A stretch of DNA of 64,000 nt from Phylloscopus collybita (GCA_027886175.1 JAJNNQ010000008.1:8533001-8597000); one strand, 5' to 3'; shown: positions 13,976-28,262, counted from the stretch's first letter. A program made the numbers and translations. The notes: generated by a model not told the origin, from the letters alone.

Positions 13976-15144
13976 GAAGAGTGAATAGGCCTGAACAGGC
14001 ACTTGAAAATTAAACCAGCAGGAGGGCAGGGAGGCAGCAAAAACACAGGAAACCACTCAGAGAGGGACCATGCCAGAAGACCCCACCAGATTTCAATGCT
14101 CACATACATGCCCAAGTCAAGAATACAGAAGGTGTCATGGAGTTTTAGGAGGTCAGTTCCTTTGTACACCAAAATCCATGGCCATGGGGATCCACATCTC
14201 TTTCACCAGCCTTTTGGGAGATACATCCCTAAAGCATCTTGTTTGAACCACCCCGACAGGAAGCATTACCTGTCTCCACTGCCACACTGCATGGGAGTGT
14301 GAGATGTCATCATTTACAACTTCTGCTCCTGCCTCTCTGTAGGTATCACAAAGATCATTTTTAAAATCACAAGGTAAAGGTTAAAACAGTTATATGTAAG
14401 ACATTATTCTTCTGCTCTGTGTTAGTCTATATAGACTATAAATTATTTCAAGGAGACAGTTTGTTTTAATGGTCTGTCCATCAGAGCTCTGATGCTTCTG
14501 CTCCGACTAACCAAATAGATATGTTGCTTATTCTGTCTTTTCTTTTTGCCAGGTCAAAATATGAGGGCACAGGCTCTAAAAAGAGGACACTTGTTAAAGA
14601 TTGCTCCTGTGCAGATCTGAAAATGCAAATCATAACTACTACTGATTAATTCAACACTCACAGTACTGTAGCAAAATCAAAATGAGAAATTGCTATCCCC
14701 AAATATTGTCAAAATATTAATTTTCCAAGTGCTTGAATGATTCCTTCTCCCCTCCCACAACACATGTTCACCAGGCACAGCCTGCACTGGACACAGCCCT
14801 GTCCAAGCTAGGACTTAGGCACTTAGGACTGCTCTCAAAAAAACTGTCATCTGTTTTGAGGCTTTTAAATTCCTGTTTTGAAGAAGAAAAATGCACTCTG
14901 AAATCAGGGAAAGAGGCTGAACTACAACAGGTACCCTGAGGGCTCCTCTGTACCTCTCTCTGACCGTGGCTGTCAATAACCACAACACTGCAAAACAAGC
15001 AAAACCACTTGACACTCCTACAACATCATTTGGTCTCCCTTTGTAACACTGACCACAGGAAAGAATGGAAATGATTTGATGGATCTTTCCCCACTATTCA
15101 ATATGGGCTTGGATGTGCAAAACACAATCTGGCCCTGATTTACC

Positions 15145-15168
15145 AAAAAAAAAAAAAAAAAAAAAAAA
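15145..15168. repeat. Poly(A) run, A24
   Basis: A run of 24 A is followed by more A-rich sequence. A second A-rich patch with scattered G and T lies at about 15307-15363. Confidence 0.95.
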
Positions 15169-17837
15169 TCAAAAAATAGGGAGATGTCTGTACAAAACAA
15201 TAGCAAGCTTGTTTGACTTAGTGTTGTCATGTCCAAATAGTTCAGTACTCATCCTATGATATTTTAGTTATTTAAAGCTTCAGTTTTTTGCTTATTTGTC
15301 TCAGCTTTCAATAAAAAGAAAAAAGAAAAAAAAAGAAATAAAAAAAAGAATAATAAAAAAAAAGGGGGGTGTTTAAATTCATCCTGCTTGTAAGGCAGAA
15401 CATAAACTCCAGAAAAACTCATGGGGAGCCCAAAAACACTTTTCTCGATCTCCTGATACAAAACCTCATAATTTTTGCAGCCTACCCAGTTTTGATTCCT
15501 CAGGTTTACTGAAAATTTAAAATCACTCAGAGATTTTCAGTAATACACACAAGATATAAGGTGTTGTCACTGACAGCTGACTCTATGACATCTGTTCAAG
15601 CATCACGTGCAATATACTATTAGTGATGCAAAATAAAACTAATATTAATGCATTTTATTTCACACAGTAGGCAAGAAAGATTCATTTTTATAAGCAGGTT
15701 TTCAGGCTGGTTTTAACTTTGCATCTTAGCATAAAACACTCATCCCATAATTGTATTTTTGTTTGTCAGGCTGCCAGGAAATGCCTTACAGATACTATGA
15801 TTAGCTCTACCTATGTACACAGATTTTTGCATTTTTTTTTAAGCTTAGTATTACCTGTAACTGAAAGACTTAAATCCATCCATATACATTTGCAAACATT
15901 CTCTTTTTGAGTGTAATGTGGTGCTAGACTGTATCCATAAATCAGAATAATTTGAATCACCAACAATGTGATTACCCTGTTTACAATGGAGCTCACAGAA
16001 ATAAAGGTAATTTTTAAAAGCTCCTGTTTCTGTATGTGAGTAGGCCAAGAAATATCAAGAATCAGACAGGGGGTTAAAACATTTGTAGATGGTTTGAAGG
16101 GTAGAGTAAGGACATATTTGTTCAGTAAGTTCTGAAATATTTCAAGACTGTCTCACACTGTACCCTCAGGATGGAAAAAAATGTTTAAAACTAAGAGTTA
16201 TTTTTAGTGAAGAAAAACAGAATAGATATGTCTTTACTGCTCTCTCCCTACTGGTAGACTTGGAAAGACAATGAGGCAATAAATTCAGCATTAACCTCAA
16301 ATGCACCTGTCTCTTCCAACTGCAAAAGCCTTGTTAATGTCTGTGTAAGACTAATACAGAGGGTCAGGTTATGACATTGTGGTGAGCAATACCAGCAATA
16401 TTTTGCAGGACATTATGTAGAGCATCAATCAAAACATTGTGTAAGAGAAAATATATCTCACTTTTTCAAAGCACTGGGAAGGAAGGGCTTGTGAAGAGTC
16501 CTTTAACCTCCCAGTGCCATTGTGCCAATCCAGCAAAGACTGAGTATGCACTAAATTTCATGTGCTGAAAATTCAATGGCTGCACAGCCTTTTTCTGCAT
16601 CTGCAGCTCTGCCAGTTCTCATGCCCTTTGCAAGAAAGTAATCTCAGTTTGCAGTTCTAAACTTTCCCAGAACTGCTGATGATCACTAAGATGTGCAAGA
16701 AGATGATATTCAAACTCTCCTTAACTTCATCTGCTTTAGTCACTTTACCTTTTCACAGATGGAGAGGTCACAAGCTGCTCTAGAAGGTGCCTGTGTCATG
16801 TTGGCCATGACTTTGCAGTCCTCTGAGGAGCACATGGAGTGTTCACTCATGGCTCCTGACAAATCCCACTATTTTCACAGTCATGACTGTTAGTTCCCCA
16901 TTCCCTTTCATTTTCTAAACCCTACAGTAATTTGAGAAGAGTGCTGATCCAAGAACAGGAAACACAGAGAAGACTTTTGGACTCTGGGCCTCGCTCTACA
17001 CTAGCACAGGAACAAAGCACCTGCTTCAAAGAGCTGTTCCTGTGATCACACACCTGCACGTGCTGTCAGCGTCAGTTTTTCCACCTTGCTTTAAGAGTCT
17101 ACAAAATACATTCTAAAATATACACCAACTTAATAGAGAAATATTAGGAGGATTACTTAATTTCTAAGACCACCAAGGACCTCAGAGAACAGGCACTAGC
17201 TGAGCCCAAAGTATTTGCAGGAATCTCTGTGGATTCCACTGCTAATAAAACCTCAGACCAGACAGAGATAATCTTACTTGGCTTTCAGCATCCAGCTTTG
17301 AGAGGTGAGTGGTGATAATACTGGTCTGACTGAGCTTTTGTCTTGTTGAGAGGATATTTAACAGCACACAGTGTATCAAGCCTCATATTAATAAATGATG
17401 CAATTCATTTCAATGAAAATTATTGCCACAAGCACCAAGAAGTGTAATTAATATTTTCTGGTGTGCCTTGTCTCATAATAGTTTTTATTCAACATGAAGG
17501 ATCATTAGGAGTTGTATCATTCTGAACAGAATGCTGCATCACAAATTCCTCGTGGTAAGCTTTACTTTAAGGATTTTCCACCACAAGAAAATCAGGTGTA
17601 AAATACTTATTTCAATGCTTTAAAATATGCTAGAATGAATGGTGGTATTTAACTTGGTACGGCAAACACATTTTTAAAGGTTTTATGTTGCTGAGAGGCA
17701 GCTTTCTGAAACTGGTAAAGGAGCAGGTAGGCCCATTTCTTCACCTGCAACACCACTGCCACAGGCTGCCAAGTCATGTCCACCTCTGCATTAGTGGAAA
17801 GCTGCAGGATGGAATTAAATTCCCTGTCATCACATCA

Positions 17838-17852
17838 ACACACACACACACA
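17838..17852. repeat. (AC)n microsatellite
   Basis: About seven and a half AC units, uninterrupted. Confidence 0.9.
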
Positions 17853-18044
17853 AATACTCCAATCTCCTATGTATTTCCCTGGATATAGTGGTGGAAAATA
17901 CATAGGTTTTGCTATGCAGGCTGTAACATTAATGTCTGAGGAAGTCAGTGCCAGTTGAAATCAATGGAAATTGGATTTACTGTCGAGGATTTTTCCAGTG
18001 GGAAGAGCTCGAGCTGCCGAGTGGGATTTTCAGGGCTCGCTGTG

Positions 18045-18058
18045 ACACTAGGTGGCAG
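18045..18058 (+). promoter_or_regulatory. Candidate CTCF binding motif
   Basis: 'acactaggtggcag' matches 13 of 14 positions of the common CTCF core CCASYAGRKGGCAS in forward orientation; only the first position differs. The surrounding 80 bp has several CpGs (ctcgagctgccgag, ggctcgctg) in otherwise CpG-poor DNA. The motif match is seen directly; occupancy is inference. Confidence 0.6.
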
Positions 18059-21000
18059 TAGCTGTTTTAGAAGCCTGTTTTCTTCCTTTCTTTTTTAAAT
18101 TTCGATCCACGAATAGAAGTGGAAAAGCACATATAACAAAAACAGTGCCGATTCCACTGCCAGTTGACGAGGTTGGGAAATTCAGAGTCTCAGAACCAGA
18201 CAGCAGCACAGCATAGCTTGAGAGCCAAGACAAAGGATGCATCCAAAAGTGATGGCCAGTCCCAAGATGGTGCTGAGCAACCTCTGGGAAGGGCCAGAGA
18301 AACCCAAGGAGTGGCAGCCTGTCGTGGGCAGGTTTCCTCTAAGGCCTTCCCAGAACACGTAATTTCTTTCCCTTCTAGGGCCAGTCACTACATTGTCAAG
18401 AGATTCTGGGCTCTTTTCTTAAATATGGAAAAAACCACTGAAAATTCACCTTTTAATTTCCCCTCTCCTCCTTTGGATCTAAGTTATCTCAGGACAAGAA
18501 GAAGTATGTGCCTTAATAAAAAATGAAACGATCCACTTCCTACATTGCATGCAATCAGGTGTTTCTTAACTAACTCTCAGAGAAGGAATGTGTTGTATTC
18601 CCATCTCATCATTTATTTATCAAGCAATAAAACAACAATTTATCTTTTTGCAATTCTGGTTCATCAAATTCCATGATTAAAGTGGATTCATACAGCACTA
18701 TCTCATGTAATAGTGTACAAAAAAATAATTTTCAATTTCTACACTTTCAGTATGCAAAGCCAAGAATTAAACCTAAAAACTCAGGAGTGTTCTAAAAAAT
18801 AAAATAGATTTCAGTTTCTCCTGAGCCTGATATTTCCTGGTCCTATAAAATTATAGTCAATTTTTCTTCTCTATATCCATCCACATATAATAAAGTGTTT
18901 ACTTTTATGAAAGTTAAGAATTTCACCTAATCATTCTGTTGAGGAACCAAAGCTTAAAAAAAATGTCGTGAGGCTTTCATTGGACTTGCAAGAGTTGTCA
19001 ATGCTGCATTTCAGGAACTATTGCAATGGTGCTTTTAGAGACCATGTGCATCAGCTCTTCAGTGGGGCATAACAACCCTCTGTAGCTCTTCTGGGCAGCA
19101 AGAAAAGCAAGAAATGGCTGGGTCAGTAAGGGGTGGGGCTACCAGTGACATTACCCATGCTCTAATCTGGTCAGAAAGTCTACAAGTTCTACTTGTAGAA
19201 AATAAAATGTTTTTAATAGGTCACCACTGGGAATTTGGCTTTTTTTCACCATACTCTGACACATACTTCACCATCACTGGCTGGGTTCCCCCTTTGGTTA
19301 CCCTGGGATGTTGATCATGAGCAAGAACCCATTTAGAACTAGGGTTTTTTTTGTAAAGACTATTTGAGCACTGACTCTAAATAATGAAAGCAGTTCCAGT
19401 CATGGCATAAAATATCCTGGCTAAAATGGGGCCAATCTCTCCACCAGATTTCACTTTTGAAACCATGTCCGAAGAGAAATGAACAGTCAGAACAGAACTG
19501 AGGACCACAGCATCCCAGAAGAGAACAAGAGCACTACAAGAGTTCTAGTAAATGTGGAATTTCTGATCAGAGTCCATACAGCATTTTCATTTCTCTGATC
19601 CCAATGTAATTTGCCATCAGACCAGATATTTGAACTCATCTATCCTAATCTAGTTCTTGCATTCTTCTCTTCTCAAAGAAAAAAGAAAACAGCACATTGA
19701 TTTTTTTTGTCTTCAGACTGACAATGACACTGTGCAGACTAATAGTAATACAGTTATGAACTCCAGCTGTCTTTGGTAAGGAAAAGCCATTAACATTGGC
19801 TTTCCCTTTATCCTTTCCTTTTATATCTATTTGCTTGTTAGCTGAACTTTCTTTGTACGTCTTGAAACCCACTGTAATAACTCATATGGATTGCAAAAGA
19901 CACGCTGGAAGAAAAGGCTGCAAAGCCACTTATTTGTAGTTATCTCAGTTGTTGATCTTAGCCAATAAACTGCTGACTGATCACTGCAAATGTCTCTGCT
20001 TATAGCAGATATGCAAGGGGCTGATACTTAGCTCATTGTAGCTGCTGCTGCTCTGTTGGCATGACAGCTGGAAGGCTGTGCAGTGCCCCAGCCCGGGCAC
20101 AGCACCAGTGATGGGGCAGGTCTGGGGGGTGCAGAGGTGCCTGTGCTGCTCTGGAACTGCCACACTGGACTGCCCAGCACCTGCCACTGGTGTCCCCTCA
20201 GAAGTGCACAGAGATCTGCACAAACAGCTGTTCCAGCTGCAGAGGGAAACGTGTATCCCCACTTCCAGGCCTGTCCATCACAGCCAGGGTATTTTAAAGG
20301 AGATGGGGAGAGGGAGGAGAGTCACCAGGCTGTGCATGCACAGAGTGGGAAGGAAATCTTTGGTACCTTTGGAGCTATTCTGATTTCCAGCTCTCTACCA
20401 TCTACAGTAGTTCCCTGGGCTTTCCTCCTCTCAGTTTTACTTCTGTAGTGCTCCTGGTGATGTCCCCTCTCTGCCAGGATGATGAAGTGCTCCATTCTTG
20501 TCCTCAGGGGCTCAGCTGCCAGCCACAGAGCTCTTCTGGTGTTTCATGAACAACCCGTGGTGCATCACTGCTTCGGGATGTGCTCTGCATTCATCTGTAG
20601 GATTCCAACACACAATAATTTAAAAAGCTGAGAGGGTAGCACTTGGATGTTTAAAACACTCCATCTGTGCTTCTCCCTCATCTCTAGACAGGCACTCCCA
20701 GCTACCCACAGGCACTTTTACCTCTGAAGCCCAGGTGGGAATTTTATCCTTCACATGCCTTCAGTTTTGAGCCAACTATCCCAGTGCAAAATGAAGCCAG
20801 CCTGTGTAAAGACACCCCTCCACAGCCCTCACACCCCGGGGAGGAGACAGCTAAACACACACACAGGGGTGTGCACAGCTGCACTGATCAATACTGTCAT
20901 TCCCTCTCTTTATTCCCTGCCTTTCCCCTTCCATCTGCTTTTTCTTGTCTTAGAAATGGCACCTTTTGGCTAATGGACTGGTTTTTGTTCTTACTTTGAA

Positions 21001-23341
21001 CTAGATCTGGGGTTACCCAGCCACAGTCAGAGCTCCTACATGCTGCAGGAGCCCAGGTGATGAGCACAGCCCAGAGAAGCACAGAGAGGGACTCACACCC
21101 AGCTCCTGCCCTGTGCACAGGAGCCACGCAGGGCCTGTGTGGCACTGCAGCTCCACTGGCCAAGGGTGCAAGTGATGCAGGTCCAGAGCAAAGGGATAAA
21201 TTTCAGACACGTGGAGAATGCCTAATATAAATAAAATAAACTGAATAAATCAAATATTTAGCTTTTGAAATGCTAGCTGTTCCAGATGTAAAAATCTAAA
21301 CAATTATCCCTGAGATAAGCATCACAAAGTATATTTATATTTCCCCCTAGGTTTTATTTTGTGTTCATTAATATATACAACATTTTCCTTTTCAAAAACA
21401 CTTTATGAGCCACATGCTCTCTCTGTGTACTTTTATGGAATTGCTGTTGGAGTTGGATGGAGCTGCATTTGCATTCAAGGGAGAACCCAACTCACTGTAA
21501 TCATGCCTAATTTGTTGGAGCACTGAGTATTTAAATCAGATTATTATAATGTTTACAGCTCCCACAACCCCCAAATTGCATGATAATTGTCATGTCATGC
21601 AATTCATAGCTATGCAGGCTCTGCACTAAGACTGACAGGACCATTGTGTATATTATTAGTCAAACATTTGTGAATCTGAAGAAATTACGAGGAATCCAAA
21701 AAAAAAAAAAAAAGTGAGGAGCAGACACTACCACAGGCAAGTGCAGTTTAAAGTAAAGCCCTTCCATTTCACTAGTGAATATGTGCAGTCTCCCTGCTCT
21801 TTTTGATCCTAGAGGCTTCAGCTGACACGTTCAGAGGTTCAGGTGGTAAACAGCCCCCAAGAAAACCAACACTGGCCAAAGCTGGAACTCCCTGCAAGCA
21901 CATACTCTCCTACTATTAGGCATGTTTACACCCTCAAGTTTATTCCTGCTATCAGACAAATATGAAGACTGGAGTGAGAAGTATTTAGGAAGGAACTACA
22001 AAGTACCTGGAGAACAATGTGCATGAAGCTTCAGTTTCACTCTGCCTCCTCTGTAGAAGCAGCTCTGTGTGGAATTCAGCAGCTGAGTTGCAGACTTGTA
22101 AGCAAATACATGACACTGAAAGAAACCCACCCTGCTCATTTGACAGCACAGCACAGTGTGGCAATGCTTTGTACGTTTTGTGGATGTCACTCTAAACTCA
22201 CTAAGAATAGTACTTTCTCATTAAGAAAGGAAATTACAAGACAATTATATTTCCTGCCTCCAAACTGTAATTTCCACCAGTACAAAACGCACACAGCTGC
22301 TGGAAACTCAGTGGTGATGCCACTACTAAGGTTCTCTTGCAGAAAGCTGGGAGAAATGTGGTCCTGCTCCTCCATTTCTCAGACACAGATCCCCCTCCTC
22401 GGGGCAGTAGCTGCTGCTCACATCCTGAGATGCACAGCCAGTGGCAACTCCTTGTTCTCCTCTTTTAACCCAGCAATGCCAAATTAGCGGGGAAGAGAAA
22501 CGGAGGCAGCCGCGGCGATCAAAGAGGACATTTTGCAAAGAGGCATGTGTGGTTGGCTGCTAACTGAAACACAATGTCAGTGGTTCTTCCAGAGCAGGAA
22601 GTCGATTCTCCTGTCCCTTGTGGGAGGGCTGAGGGGGATTTGTGCGGCCTTTGAGCGCGGTTGTTCTGGAACATCCCCACGGAGGCACCTCGGGGCAGCT
22701 GCTGGCAGGGGATGGATGGAGCCGTGGCAGGAGGGGCTGCCTTGTGGCTTGTAAGGAAATGGATTACAACAACTGAGCCCCAGACAGGGGCAGGCTCTGC
22801 ACCCGCTGAGGGAGGGGCTGGCAGCCATGTGGGCAAAAGGGCTGAGGAACAGGTGGGCAGCAGCCCCTGCCAAATCACCATCTTGACCTCGTCAATAGCT
22901 AATAAAGAAATAGAACAGAAACAAGTTACAGATGGCAAATAACTGAATAAAAAGTCATAAAGCTGCAAAAAAAGGAGCTCCTTTGGGGAGTAAACTGGCC
23001 CTCACACCACCAATTCTGACTAAGAGATTAAATTGTGTTCCTCATTTGCCTTCTGTGTTCAAGGAATGAGTCATCTGCCCCAGCATCCTAAATAGCTTGA
23101 AGTATTTAGATGGTCAATGATTATTAACAAGGCAAATAGCATTTATATAGATGTAAAAACATTCTCATTCAAGAAAACAGAGTCAGGGACATAGAAAAAG
23201 AAATAAATCCTAGGGACCAGTTTCTAATAACAGCTGATTGTTAAACAAAATGGAGAATAGGGAAATGATACATTAAAAATCAGAGTATTAGATTACTTCA
23301 AAAATCAAGAATGCAAGTAAGTAAAACAACTTTATTTTTAG

Positions 23342-23385
23342 TTTATTTTTTTTTTGTGGGGGGGGGAGGTTCTTTTTTTTTTTTT
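23342..23385. repeat. T-run, G9-type run, T-run cluster
   Basis: A T-rich run, a nine-base G run (broken by 'agg') and a T13-class run lie next to each other. This is low complexity and prone to sequencing error. Confidence 0.85.
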
Positions 23386-24899
23386 ATGAACTGAAAAAAT
23401 TCAACTGCAAACACACCTGCCAAAGATTCAAAATTCAAATTAACCCGTGGGACAGAAGCAGCAGAAGCAGCAGACAAGCACAGCCTTTGGAATGTGCTAC
23501 TGGAAAAGTATGTAAGATAAATGAAACACAACAGTCAAAACATCCAAGTGAATCATGATAGATAATTGTCAGGAACGTGGTGGATGGTGATAGCCAGAGA
23601 GCCTCAAAAGACAAGGACAAAACACTAGTTTAGTAACAGCTATTTACAAAAAAGCAGGGACTATTTGTCCAGAAATATAAGAAGTTGTTAGATGAACATC
23701 TTACCATGATGAAGAAAGGAAGATGGGAGCTTATGAAGGAGAAAGTGACAATGATGGAGTTATGATAATATTGCCTTGCTAAAACTTATTTGTAAGACAG
23801 AATTAAGCATTGCATGCTGGACTTTTCTAATACAGCAATCCAGAGAGAAAAGGGGTGGAGGGCTGTAGGTTTTTGTGCATCCACAAAGCCCTAGGGTAGC
23901 TACATCAAAGAGCAAATGGAAGCAGTGTCCAACAGCATTCCCAGGTGCTACAGCAGAAATACCAGATCTGGGAGAGTGTCCATATGTGTAGGCTATTATC
24001 ACTACAATACACTAGATAGCAACTCTTGAGAACTGCCTCATGCTTAGCAAAGGTGATGCTGGAGGTCTGCCTGGCCTGTCAGCCTTACCAGGACATTCCT
24101 CCCTTGGCAATCTCTGTACAATAACAGTCATTAAACCTTTTTGGTTAACAACACTCCTCTTGCTTGGCATCCTCTTGCTTTGTATTTGTTTGGTTTGCCA
24201 CCCAGAAGAAACAAAACAGGTCTGGTACCCACATTGGAGGGCATGGTTGAATCTCAGAAGTACACTCAGCATGTTTAAATCCCAGTGGTACTGGATTTAA
24301 GTCTCCAGAGAAACAAAGCAAGCCCCAGGAGGCAGAGGGAGCGTGGCAGAGCCTGCACTCTGCACTCAGAGCCTGCCCAGGGCTCCACTCCTGCCTCACA
24401 GCCAAGCTGGGACCAGCACAGTGCCCATGGGGGATGCCACACTAGAACAAACCCCATCCCCATCTCCACACATCTCTGTGTCAGAGAACAGTGCAGCTGT
24501 TAAATCCCACAGTCGAGGCTCTCTGTGCTCCTCCAGCCTGCTGTTGTAGGAGCAGGGCTCCCACCAGTGAGGAACCACACCAGGCTGGTGGTGTGAGCTA
24601 CTGCACTCCCCCCAGCTCTGCCTGCACCTCTCCCTGGGGATCTCCCTGATGAGGTGACAAACCTACAGCCCAGCTTAGCCCTTGGAGGTGGCCATTTCTG
24701 CATGGGCTGTGCCCCAGCTCTCAGGTCAGCTTGTGAGCATCACTGCTGGGCAGGGCTCAGCTCAGAGCAGCAGCCATGCACACAGACTTGGGGGTTTATT
24801 GACTCTCAAAAACACACAAACGCCTCCCTGCAGCATTTGATCCCTAGTTCCAAGATGTCTCTATGCACCAAATATTACCAGGCCCAAAAGTTCTCAGAT

Positions 24900-25480
24900 T
24901 TTCTTTTAAAAACTGGTAACTACTTATTAAAGGTAATTATTAAACTTCAAGTTTCAGCAAACGCTTAAAATACAATGTGTGGTAGGAGTTCATATAAACT
25001 GCACCTGCAAGTGACATCTTTGCAATGCTCTTGTACATAGGAGGCTCAAAGCTATTTCTTGCCAGCAGCAGTGATCTGCAGACTTTAGATGTTGTTAAAA
25101 AGCTTACAATATCAGCAGGGCAACTGCTGCCTCCATTAGAAACATGATACTAAGATGCTGATTAATACCAGGAGGGGGCTTTAATCAGCCAAAGCCATAT
25201 GCTATTTCACTTAAGATGAAAGTGCAAATGATAATCATTATTTCAGAAAGGATGTATTTAAAAGAAGAGCAGAACAGCAAGTGGCATCTTTTTATCATTA
25301 GAGCTTCTTCATGCAGCTCCTTTTTTTCTAAAGCTTTATAAGCTTTTATGAACATCTGGATCATTTCTTCATTATATAGGCTTCCAATATCATTACGTTT
25401 GATGTAGTGTTTTTAGTGGAGTTATGCTAAATGTCTAAATATACAATTAATTCCTATTAATTATAGTTTTCAAACTGGTG
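24900..25480. promoter_or_regulatory. Candidate conserved non-coding block in the gene desert
   Basis: This is a repeat-free AT-rich stretch with TAAT-type sites (taattattaaac, gattaatacc, gataatcattatt), a CTCF-like motif and an inverted AAGCTT...AAGCTT pair near 25334. It has no open frame of note. It is proposed only on texture. Confidence 0.22.
25168..25181 (+). promoter_or_regulatory. Weaker CTCF-like motif
   Basis: 'ccaggagggggctt' matches about 12 of 14 positions of the core. It lies in a repeat-poor AT-rich block (24900-25480) with several TAAT sites. Confidence 0.25.
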
Positions 25481-28189
25481 AAATTATCCATCATTAACTT
25501 AATCACTTGTATTTTATCTTAAAATTGTATTCACTCTTTTATAATCCCTACATCTAAAGCCATTTCTTCCCTGGGCTTTGTGTGATGTTTTGCATGCTGT
25601 TTGTATAAAGGTTTGCCAGCCATTTTCAACTGCTTGTAGAACTGAGGCTGTCAGCAGCAGACCATTTTAAAATAGAACCTAATTCAGCTTGGTTGTTTTA
25701 CCAAGAAGTGCTTCAGAGAGAAGGGGGGAAAAAAAGAGATAAATTTGGATCTGTAAAGGGCAAGACTTCATTAGACCTGATGAATCTTTAGTTCTGTGTT
25801 TCTTACACCCAGGCATGGGGGGTGAGGAAGGCTTAACAAGAGCAGAGTAAAGGAAGAGACTTATTCAGTGGTTTCCACTTCACGTGGCAGTAATTCAGCA
25901 TGAAAAGAGCCAAATGATTTGGAAGTCTACATTGACTGTACTTGAAGAATTAGGAGCATCTTTAATGTCAAGTTATAATATATCTAAAGAAAAAAAAATC
26001 ATCTCCAAAGCTTTTTTTTTCTGAACACTCTGGCCTCATTTTAGGCTTCTTCTGTGGCTTAAATTGGAACTTATGACACATTAGTCAAATGCCTCCCCTA
26101 GTTTTGAAGCCTCAAGCTGAATGGATATTCCCTTTTCTTTCATATGGCATTTGCAGAATGAAAAGAAGAAGAATCAAAGGATTAAAAACACCAGAACAGA
26201 CCTGCCTGGCTCTCATCAGTCTCCTTTCAGGCACTGAGAGGCAGGAGGAGTGCAGCAAACCAGAACTGCTCTTAGCACTGATGAGACACAAGTATCATCA
26301 TACATGCTATGTCCAGTACGGAAAAACCCAGTTACTGTCATTGTCATTTATTTGCTTCCCAGCATTCCTCCTTCCTGCAGGAAGCCCTGGAGTGGGTGGT
26401 CAGACTGAGACAGGCCACGGGTCTCACTCCAGTCAAGAGGTTCCCAAGCCCTGAGTGCCCTGGGGCTCTGTCCCTGCACAGCACAGCAGAGCACAGCCAC
26501 AAGCAGCCTGTGCAGCCTGGAGTCCATCCTGCCAACCCAGACCTCCCTGACAGCACCTTTTTGATTTGATCTGAGGCCCATAAAAAGCTGCCCATCTGGA
26601 CTCTTACCCCACCACAGCCCAGGACATCCCTCAGGTGCCTGGTTTGACATGCCTCAAGGAAGGAAGCCATTGAAAAGGACAGTTCTCTTAGAGGTTCATC
26701 ATCCCGAGCAGCTATTTGCTAATCCCATCACTCTTCTCCACTATTGTGGATTTTTCTCTGCTGGACCTGAAGGAGCTTAAATGACACTCTTGTGCATCTT
26801 TTACAAGGAATGTAGTATTATCCTGGTTTTGTTCTAAGGGCTCACAGAATGCCTCCTCTGCTTGAATTTACATAAGAACTGTTAAATACATCAAGAGCAC
26901 AAAGACTCTAATTCTCACAAATAAAGCCGTCTTCTTGTCTTTGCTTTCACTGGCATTTTGTGGTGGCAAATACTTTCTCCAGTTTCAAATCTTCAATTCA
27001 AATGTCTCCTGTAATTTCAGAGAACTCTTGTCACAGCTCTGGATGTCCCAGTCTTCTAGTCAGCTTATTTAGGATATTGTCTTTACTCATGATATGATGT
27101 GATATCAAATGTTCATTTGGGGCTCAAGGTTCCTTGAAGGAATTATATTTCATTTACAGTTCCAGCTGCCTTGGAGTCACAAAAACATGTGCTCCTGCTC
27201 TGCTTGTCTTCCAGGCTCCCATTTTAGGAGGCTAACATTCTGAAACTACAGTTCCCAGTACCTTAGATTACAAAGAAGCAGATTCTACATTGCTCCCCCT
27301 CTTCCATAACATGTTGGAAAATACTTTCTTCTGTCAACAAAAAAGGAACCAGCTTGACTGACACTTGACTGAAAATTTTTGTTCCAGGAGAGACACTGAG
27401 CAGGAGCCAAAGTTTGTTTTATTCCTTCTGTAGTGAGACAAGGTTGTTGCTGGTTTTGAAAACTTGTGGCAGCATGCGAGACCCAGCAGCGAAGTTGTGC
27501 CAGCTGGGACAGGATCCTTTGGTCTGATTTAATCATTGCTCTATTTCCCTTCAGCTCCTGCCCCTCCTTCGGCTTTGCTCTCATTTTTACTCCCCTCCCT
27601 TAAATGGAAAATTTAAAATATAAGACTCAGGCATCTGACCCATGGCTCACCTCCAGGTGTGCCACAAAATGCCTGCTCATCACAGGGGCTGCTTTGGCTC
27701 CAGAGGGCAAAGCTTTTAGCTTTGATCACTCCAGATGTATTTTCTTCTCATAATAAACTGAAAATTACTATCATCCCTTTCGGGTCTCCAACAGCTCATT
27801 TGCCCTTTATTTCTTCAGTAAGGCATTCTAAGAATATAGTGGTAAAAAACTACACAGTCTAATGCAGTTTTAAACAAAATTCAGAAACAGTAAAACTGAA
27901 TTGTCTTTCCACAAGTAAATTAGCTGCCAGGTGCACTGAGATCAAGACAGCGACATCCAGACCCTGAAGGAATTTAGGATTCACTTCAGAAGTTTCTAAG
28001 TTGGGCTAACAAGGATGGCCCAAAGTTGGCTCTTTGTAGTTCTGCATAATGTACATACCATTCCTTTGTAAATCCCTCCTGACTAAACACAGAGAAGAGA
28101 ACACCCTTAGTTGCTTCTGGGTAATGCAGAAGACATTCACAAGGCCACTTCTCAAACTTATTCTGGAAAAGAGACCATGACTGATTCCA

Positions 28190-28262
28190 GAATATAAGAA
28201 ACACTGGACTAGGCCTGTGGGGCACCTAGACCAGTATTCTGTCTCCAGCAGTGGAGAAGTGA
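28190..28262 (+). mobile_element. Fragment of an old amniote interspersed repeat
   Basis: The stretch runs 'atataagaaacactggacta', then 'cctagaccagtattctgtct', then 'ccagcagtgg'. This resembles a dispersed repeat seen in reptile and bird genomes whose consensus reads approximately ATAAGAA...ACTGG...CATCTAG.CCAGTATCCTGTCTCC.ACAGTGG. I am recalling the family pattern and cannot name the element or its class with confidence. The match fades after 28262. Confidence 0.5.

Larger units (their letters stand above)
13546..28189. other. Intergenic, no gene recognised
   Basis: The stretch holds poly(A) runs (13934, 15145, 15307-15363), the (AC)n at 17838, the CTCF-type motif at 18045, GC-richer patches at 20080-20300, 20750-21200, 22500-22860, 24300-24780 and 26380-26640, and the AT-rich block at 24900-25480. 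The longest frames (22017-22487 plus, 22519-22968 minus) lie in or beside the GC-rich patches, lack recognisable domains, and overlap other frames on both strands. Confidence 0.6.

Noticed and set aside
18164..18526. 120-codon plus-strand open frame next to the CTCF motif
   Set aside because: Low-complexity hydrophilic sequence with no known motif; overlapping minus-strand frame of similar quality.
20083..20448. 121-codon plus-strand open frame
   Set aside because: GC-rich patch with three overlapping frames; no recognised similarity.
22017..22487. 156-codon plus-strand open frame
   Set aside because: No recognisable domain, cysteine-rich chance-like composition, several competing frames on both strands, no splice or poly(A) context that supports a gene.
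22519..22968. 149-codon minus-strand open frame in a GC-rich patch
   Set aside because: Overlaps other open frames on both strands in a GC-rich patch with few stop codons; no family motif seen.
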